Positions 43,824 through 47,036 of a stretch of 47,036 bases of DNA are shown piece after piece; the first letter of the stretch is position 1; the number at the start of each line of letters is the position of its first letter. The translations under genes and the position numbers were made by a program. Location of the stretch: the NCBI GenBank assembly GCA_002238445.1, contig MPML01000035.1, positions 1-47,036 of the forward strand. Direction: 5' to 3'. The notes under the pieces are model-generated. The model had not been told where the DNA came from, did not search any database, and saw nothing but the letters and a program-made list of their open reading frames with translations. This stretch comes from Caldilineaceae bacterium bin5 (lineage in GTDB: Bacteria; Chloroflexota; Anaerolineae; Caldilineales; Caldilineaceae).

Positions 43824-46559
43824 GTGACGAGCAGAACCAGAGCATTTCCGAGAAATAAGGCGCCGCAGACTGCGGAGCACAAGCGCCTGGAATGGTATCG
43901 TCAGCGCACCAACAATTGGAAACATTGGGGGCCGTATCTGAGCGAACGGGCGTGGGGCACTGTGCGGGAGGACTACAGCGCCAACGGTGACTGCTGGAAC
44001 TACTTTTCGCACGATCAGGCCCGTAGCCGAGCCTACCGCTGGAACGAAGACGGCCTGGCGGGCATATGCGATCGCAATCAGTACCTGTGCCTTGCGGTGG
44101 CGATGTGGAATGGCAATGACCCGATCTTGAAGGAGCGGCTGTACGGCCTGACCGGGCCTGAGGGCAATCATGGCGAAGATGTGAAGGAATGTTACTACTA
44201 TCTGGACAACTGCCCGACGCACAGCTATATGAAGATGCTCTACAAGTATCCACAGGCCTCTTTTCCGTACGGAGAACTGGTGGAGGAAGGCCGGCGGCGC
44301 GGGTACGATGACGGTGAATACGAACTGCTGGACACGGGCGTTTTTAATGAAAACCGCTACTTCGATGTTCAGGTTGAATATGCCAAGGCGGACGAAAACG
44401 ATATTCTCGCCCGAATAACGGTATCGAATCGAGGCCCTGAAGGCGCACGGTTTCATCTGCTGCCGACACTGTGGTTTCGGAACACGTGGAGCTGGGGCTA
44501 TGAGAATGGGCCGCTGGGCGACGTCGAGGAGCAGCCGCTCCTTGCGCGTCATACGGGCCCGGACGGTGTGATGACAATCAAGGTGGATCATCCTCAATTG
44601 GGGCCCTATCGCTTTTGGGCGGAGGAGCCGCGCGAACTGCTATTCACCGAGAATGACAGCAACTCGGCACTGCTCTTTGGCTCACCCAATCGAACTCCAT
44701 ACGTAAAGGATGCCTTTCACCGCTTTGTCATCAACGGCGAGCACGAGGCGGTTAATCCCGCGGAGCACGGCACGAAAGCGGCGGCCCACTATTTTGATTT
44801 CATTCCTGCGGGCAGTTCGCTGACCTACCGCTGGCGGCTGTCCAATCGGCGCAACCGGCAACCTTTCGGCAGGGGGTTCGATAATGTTTTTCGCCGGCGC
44901 ATAGAGGAGACTGAGGCGTTCTATGCGGCTGTTCAGAATCCGGACCTGAACGAGGATGAACGGCACATTCAGCGGCAGGCGCTGGCGGGAATGCTGTGGA
45001 CCAAGCAGCTCTACTACTATGACATTCCCCAATGGTTACGCGGCGACCCGATCCTGCCGGCGCCCGACGCGCGCAAGAACGGCCGCAACGGCGACTGGGA
45101 CCATCTGCACAACTTCGACGTGATTTCGATGCCTGATAAGTGGGAATACCCATGGTACGCCACGTGGGATACGGCCTTTCACTGCATTCCGCTGTCGTTG
45201 GTGGATGCTGACTACGCCAAACGCCAGCTGACGCTGTCAACGCGCGAGTGGTATATGCATCCCAGCGGCGCGCTGCCGGCCTATGAGTGGCACTTCGGCG
45301 ATGTCAACCCGCCGGTGCACGCGTGGGCGGTCTGGCGCGTTTACAAGATTGACGCCCGCCTGAACGGCATACCGGACCGACCTTTCCTGGAGGGACTGTT
45401 CCACAAGCTGCTGCTCAACTTTACGTGGTGGGTCAATCGTAAAGACGAGGAAGGGAACAATGTCTTTCAAGGAGGCTTCCTGGGGCTGGACAACATCAGC
45501 GTTTTTGACCGCAGCGCTGAATTGCCAACAGGCGGCCATATCGATCAGTCGGACGGCACTGCGTGGATGGGCTTTTACTGCCTGATGATGATGAAGATCG
45601 CCCTGGAGCTAGCCGGGCAGGATACGGTTTACAGAGACATGGCGTCAAACATGTCTGTTTACCAGGATATGGCTACGAAGTTTTTCGAACATTTCCTCCG
45701 CATTGCTACGGCCATGAACGAAGAGAGGGGCCCAGGGGCGTCGCTCTGGAATGAAAGAGACCGCTTTTACTATGACCTGCTCCATACGCAAAACGGCGAC
45801 TTTGTCCCTCTGAAGGTCAGGTCGATGGTGGGTCTGATACCGTTGTTTGCCGTGGAAACTCTGGAGCCGCGGCTGATGGAATCGTTACCGGAATTCAACC
45901 GTCGGACCCACTGGTTCATCAAGAACAGACCGCGCCTGACATCGACAATGACCAGCATGGACGAACCCGGTGTGGGACAGCGCTATCTGACTTCACTGCT
46001 GTCAAGAGACAAGCTGGAGAGCATACTGCGTTATCTGTTGGACGAGGAGGAGTTTCTCTCTCCGTATGGTATCCGATCGCTTTCCAAGGTCCATGACAAG
46101 TATCCATATCATATTCATGTTGGCGGTCGAACATTCGAGATTGAGTACGAGCCGGCGGAATCGCGCACTGGGATGTACGGCGGCAACTCCAACTGGCGCG
46201 GTCCCGTCTGGTTCCCCATCAATTTCCTGATTATCGAGAGTTTGCAGCGTTTTCATCACTACTATGGCGACAGTTTGAAAGTAGAGTGTCCGACCGGATC
46301 CGGTGTGTGGATGACGCTTGACGAGGTGGCGGTCGAGCTGTCTCAGCGGCTGATTCGGCTTTTCCTGCGAAACGAAGAGGGCAAGCGCCCGTTCAATGGT
46401 GACGCTCGTATCTATCAGGAGGACCCACACTGGCGGGACCACATTCTGTTCCACGAATATTTCCATGGTGACAACGGGACGGGCTTGGGGGCCAGCCACC
46501 AGACGGGTTGGACAGGTCTGGTGGCAAAGTTGTTGCAGCAGTCGGGCGGACTTCTATAG
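43824..46559 (+). CDS. GH63-type glucosidase (YgjK/MGH-like)
   Basis: This 911-residue protein looks like a bacterial GH63 alpha-glucosidase, an (alpha/alpha)6-barrel enzyme. The N-terminal beta domain has [21 protein letters not shown] and [13 protein letters not shown]. The barrel has [16 protein letters not shown] with the likely catalytic Asp (near residue 450), [16 protein letters not shown], and the C-terminal [21 protein letters not shown], where the [10 protein letters not shown] segment is diagnostic for the family. No signal peptide is seen, so it is probably cytoplasmic and acts on imported or internal glycans such as glucosylglycerate-like compounds; that substrate is only a guess from related bacterial enzymes. 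GTG 43824 has GGAG 7 nt upstream. Confidence 0.88.
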   Translation: MTSRTRAFPRNKAPQTAEHKRLEWYRQRTNNWKHWGPYLSERAWGTVREDYSANGDCWNYFSHDQARSRAYRWNEDGLAGICDRNQYLCLAVAMWNGNDPILKERLYGLTGPEGNHGEDVKECYYYLDNCPTHSYMKMLYKYPQASFPYGELVEEGRRRGYDDGEYELLDTGVFNENRYFDVQVEYAKADENDILARITVSNRGPEGARFHLLPTLWFRNTWSWGYENGPLGDVEEQPLLARHTGPDGVMTIKVDHPQLGPYRFWAEEPRELLFTENDSNSALLFGSPNRTPYVKDAFHRFVINGEHEAVNPAEHGTKAAAHYFDFIPAGSSLTYRWRLSNRRNRQPFGRGFDNVFRRRIEETEAFYAAVQNPDLNEDERHIQRQALAGMLWTKQLYYYDIPQWLRGDPILPAPDARKNGRNGDWDHLHNFDVISMPDKWEYPWYATWDTAFHCIPLSLVDADYAKRQLTLSTREWYMHPSGALPAYEWHFGDVNPPVHAWAVWRVYKIDARLNGIPDRPFLEGLFHKLLLNFTWWVNRKDEEGNNVFQGGFLGLDNISVFDRSAELPTGGHIDQSDGTAWMGFYCLMMMKIALELAGQDTVYRDMASNMSVYQDMATKFFEHFLRIATAMNEERGPGASLWNERDRFYYDLLHTQNGDFVPLKVRSMVGLIPLFAVETLEPRLMESLPEFNRRTHWFIKNRPRLTSTMTSMDEPGVGQRYLTSLLSRDKLESILRYLLDEEEFLSPYGIRSLSKVHDKYPYHIHVGGRTFEIEYEPAESRTGMYGGNSNWRGPVWFPINFLIIESLQRFHHYYGDSLKVECPTGSGVWMTLDEVAVELSQRLIRLFLRNEEGKRPFNGDARIYQEDPHWRDHILFHEYFHGDNGTGLGASHQTGWTGLVAKLLQQSGGLL

Positions 46560-46592
46560 GTTGGTGATGATGGAAACGATGATGAACAATTC

Positions 46593-46880
46593 GTAACTAC
46601 TAAGCCACAGTAGTTGACCAGCCAGACATCCTGGGAACCATTCAGGCTCTTGGTGAGGCAACTGTTGTACAGCCGCGGCCATGCTCGCCAGCCGACACTT
46701 TGCGAAGAAGGCACATGGTCGGTGAGGGATGGTTTTGGAGGGGGGCGTTGCGGGGGCGCAGCCCCTGCACAAGGGAGGGCCGAAGGCCCGACCGCCCAAA
46801 ATACAACAATGAGGGGAGAAAAACACCTTTGCTCCCCTCGTTCAGGGTTGCGAATCAGTTGCGGCTGAATAGTTACAACA
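46593..46880 (+). repeat. Dispersed repeat copy D (about 288 bp)
   Basis: This copy occupies most of the 357-bp gap after the GH63-type gene. Left arm: GTAACTACTAAGCC, ATTCAGGCT. Core: GGTCGGTGAGGGATGGTTTT, then GGGGC/GCCCC hairpin 1 (46753-46765) and GGGCC-GAA-GGCCC hairpin 2 (46777-46789). Right arm: TGAGGGGAGAAA, GTTGCGAATCAGTTGC, AGTTACAAC. It ends about 36 bp before the next gene's start and points the same way, as copies B and C do. Confidence 0.86.
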
Positions 46881-46916
46881 CTTCATATTTTATAACCGCT
46901 GAAAGGAAAGAGTACG

Positions 46917-47036
46917 GTGAAACTGGCGACATATGTAGGGCATGCCGGCGAACGGGTCGGTGTCGTGGACGGAGATCACATCTACGATATGCGGGGCGCG
47001 ATGGAGGCTTGCCGGTTGGGTGACCCGGCTACGGTT
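46917..47036 (+). CDS. Fumarylacetoacetate hydrolase family protein, 5' part only
   Basis: Forty codons are visible before the window ends. The frame starts GTG 46917 and reads MKLATYVGHAGERVGVVDGDHIYDMRGAM, the usual N-terminal domain start of FAH-family hydrolases/decarboxylases (short strand, then G-V-V-D-G-D-x-I-x-D). AGGA lies about 9 nt before the GTG. The catalytic domain lies outside the window, so neither completeness nor substrate can be judged. The context, after sugar dehydrogenases and a glucosidase, fits a sugar-acid catabolic role. Confidence 0.75.
   Translation, partial: MKLATYVGHAGERVGVVDGDHIYDMRGAMEACRLGDPATV

Noticed and set aside
46614..46868. Open frame of 84 codons through repeat copy D, with a similar 86-codon frame in copy C (43527-43787)
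   Set aside because: The two products resemble each other only because the DNA is a repeat. Copy B carries a one-base length change that shifts the frame while preserving the hairpin. The composition (Gly, Arg, Ala rich) is typical of chance frames in GC-rich DNA.

Overview
The window is GC-rich bacterial DNA from a genome that looks like Chloroflexota, possibly Caldilineae. This is inferred from gene content, not from a phylogenetic marker: a fused xanthine-dehydrogenase-family enzyme, an expansion of Gfo/Idh/MocA dehydrogenases next to a phytanoyl-CoA dioxygenase-like gene, a VanW protein, a DUF2142-like membrane protein, and many GC-rich dispersed hairpins. No rRNA, tRNA, CRISPR array, transposase or phage gene was seen.

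Layout. 1-6950: core and redox metabolism, with a hydroxyacid-oxoacid transhydrogenase (+), a large FAD/Fe-S D-2-hydroxyacid dehydrogenase (-), then a glutaredoxin-like protein, a cupin and a PPK2 kinase (+). 6950-9920: a small accessory patch with a frameshifted 5' fragment of an SDR gene, a heptad-repeat/PD-(D/E)XK-like protein, the intact SDR, a DUF4258/YgiT-type toxin-antitoxin-like pair, and a small ORF broken by an amber codon. 9937-14508 (-): a molybdenum hydroxylase (fused Fe-S plus Mo subunit, and a separate FAD subunit) and a YesL/DUF624-like membrane protein. 14509-15383: a mostly non-coding stretch with hairpins and one copy of a dispersed repeat. 15384-21879 (+): metG, a DUF2142/GT39-like membrane protein, a VanW protein and coaX.

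21887-32740 (-) is a surface-glycan cluster with seven GT4 glycosyltransferases, one GT2 enzyme and a polysaccharide flippase. Many genes overlap or nearly touch, and a DinG-type helicase/exonuclease (32733-35756) lies directly upstream and overlaps the first glycosyltransferase. 35811-37365 (-) holds a cysteine hydrolase and a PhyH-like oxygenase. 37438-42143 (-) holds four Gfo/Idh/MocA genes; three are close paralogues of exactly 369 aa when the RBS-supported starts are used. A fifth, divergent Gfo/Idh/MocA gene (42424, +), a GH63-type glucosidase (43824, +) and the first 40 codons of a fumarylacetoacetate-hydrolase-like gene (46917, +) finish the window. This right-hand third looks like a carbohydrate or polyol catabolic island.

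The most unusual observations are: (1) the molybdenum hydroxylase has lost all four cysteines of its ferredoxin-type [2Fe-2S] cluster but keeps those of the second cluster; (2) a roughly 290-bp dispersed repeat (three full copies and one partial) carries GC stems, one of which is preserved by different bases in one copy, and lies in the same orientation upstream of plus-strand genes; (3) a decayed SDR fragment and the intact SDR flank a repeat-rich nuclease-like gene; (4) the Gfo/Idh/MocA genes form a tandem triplet.
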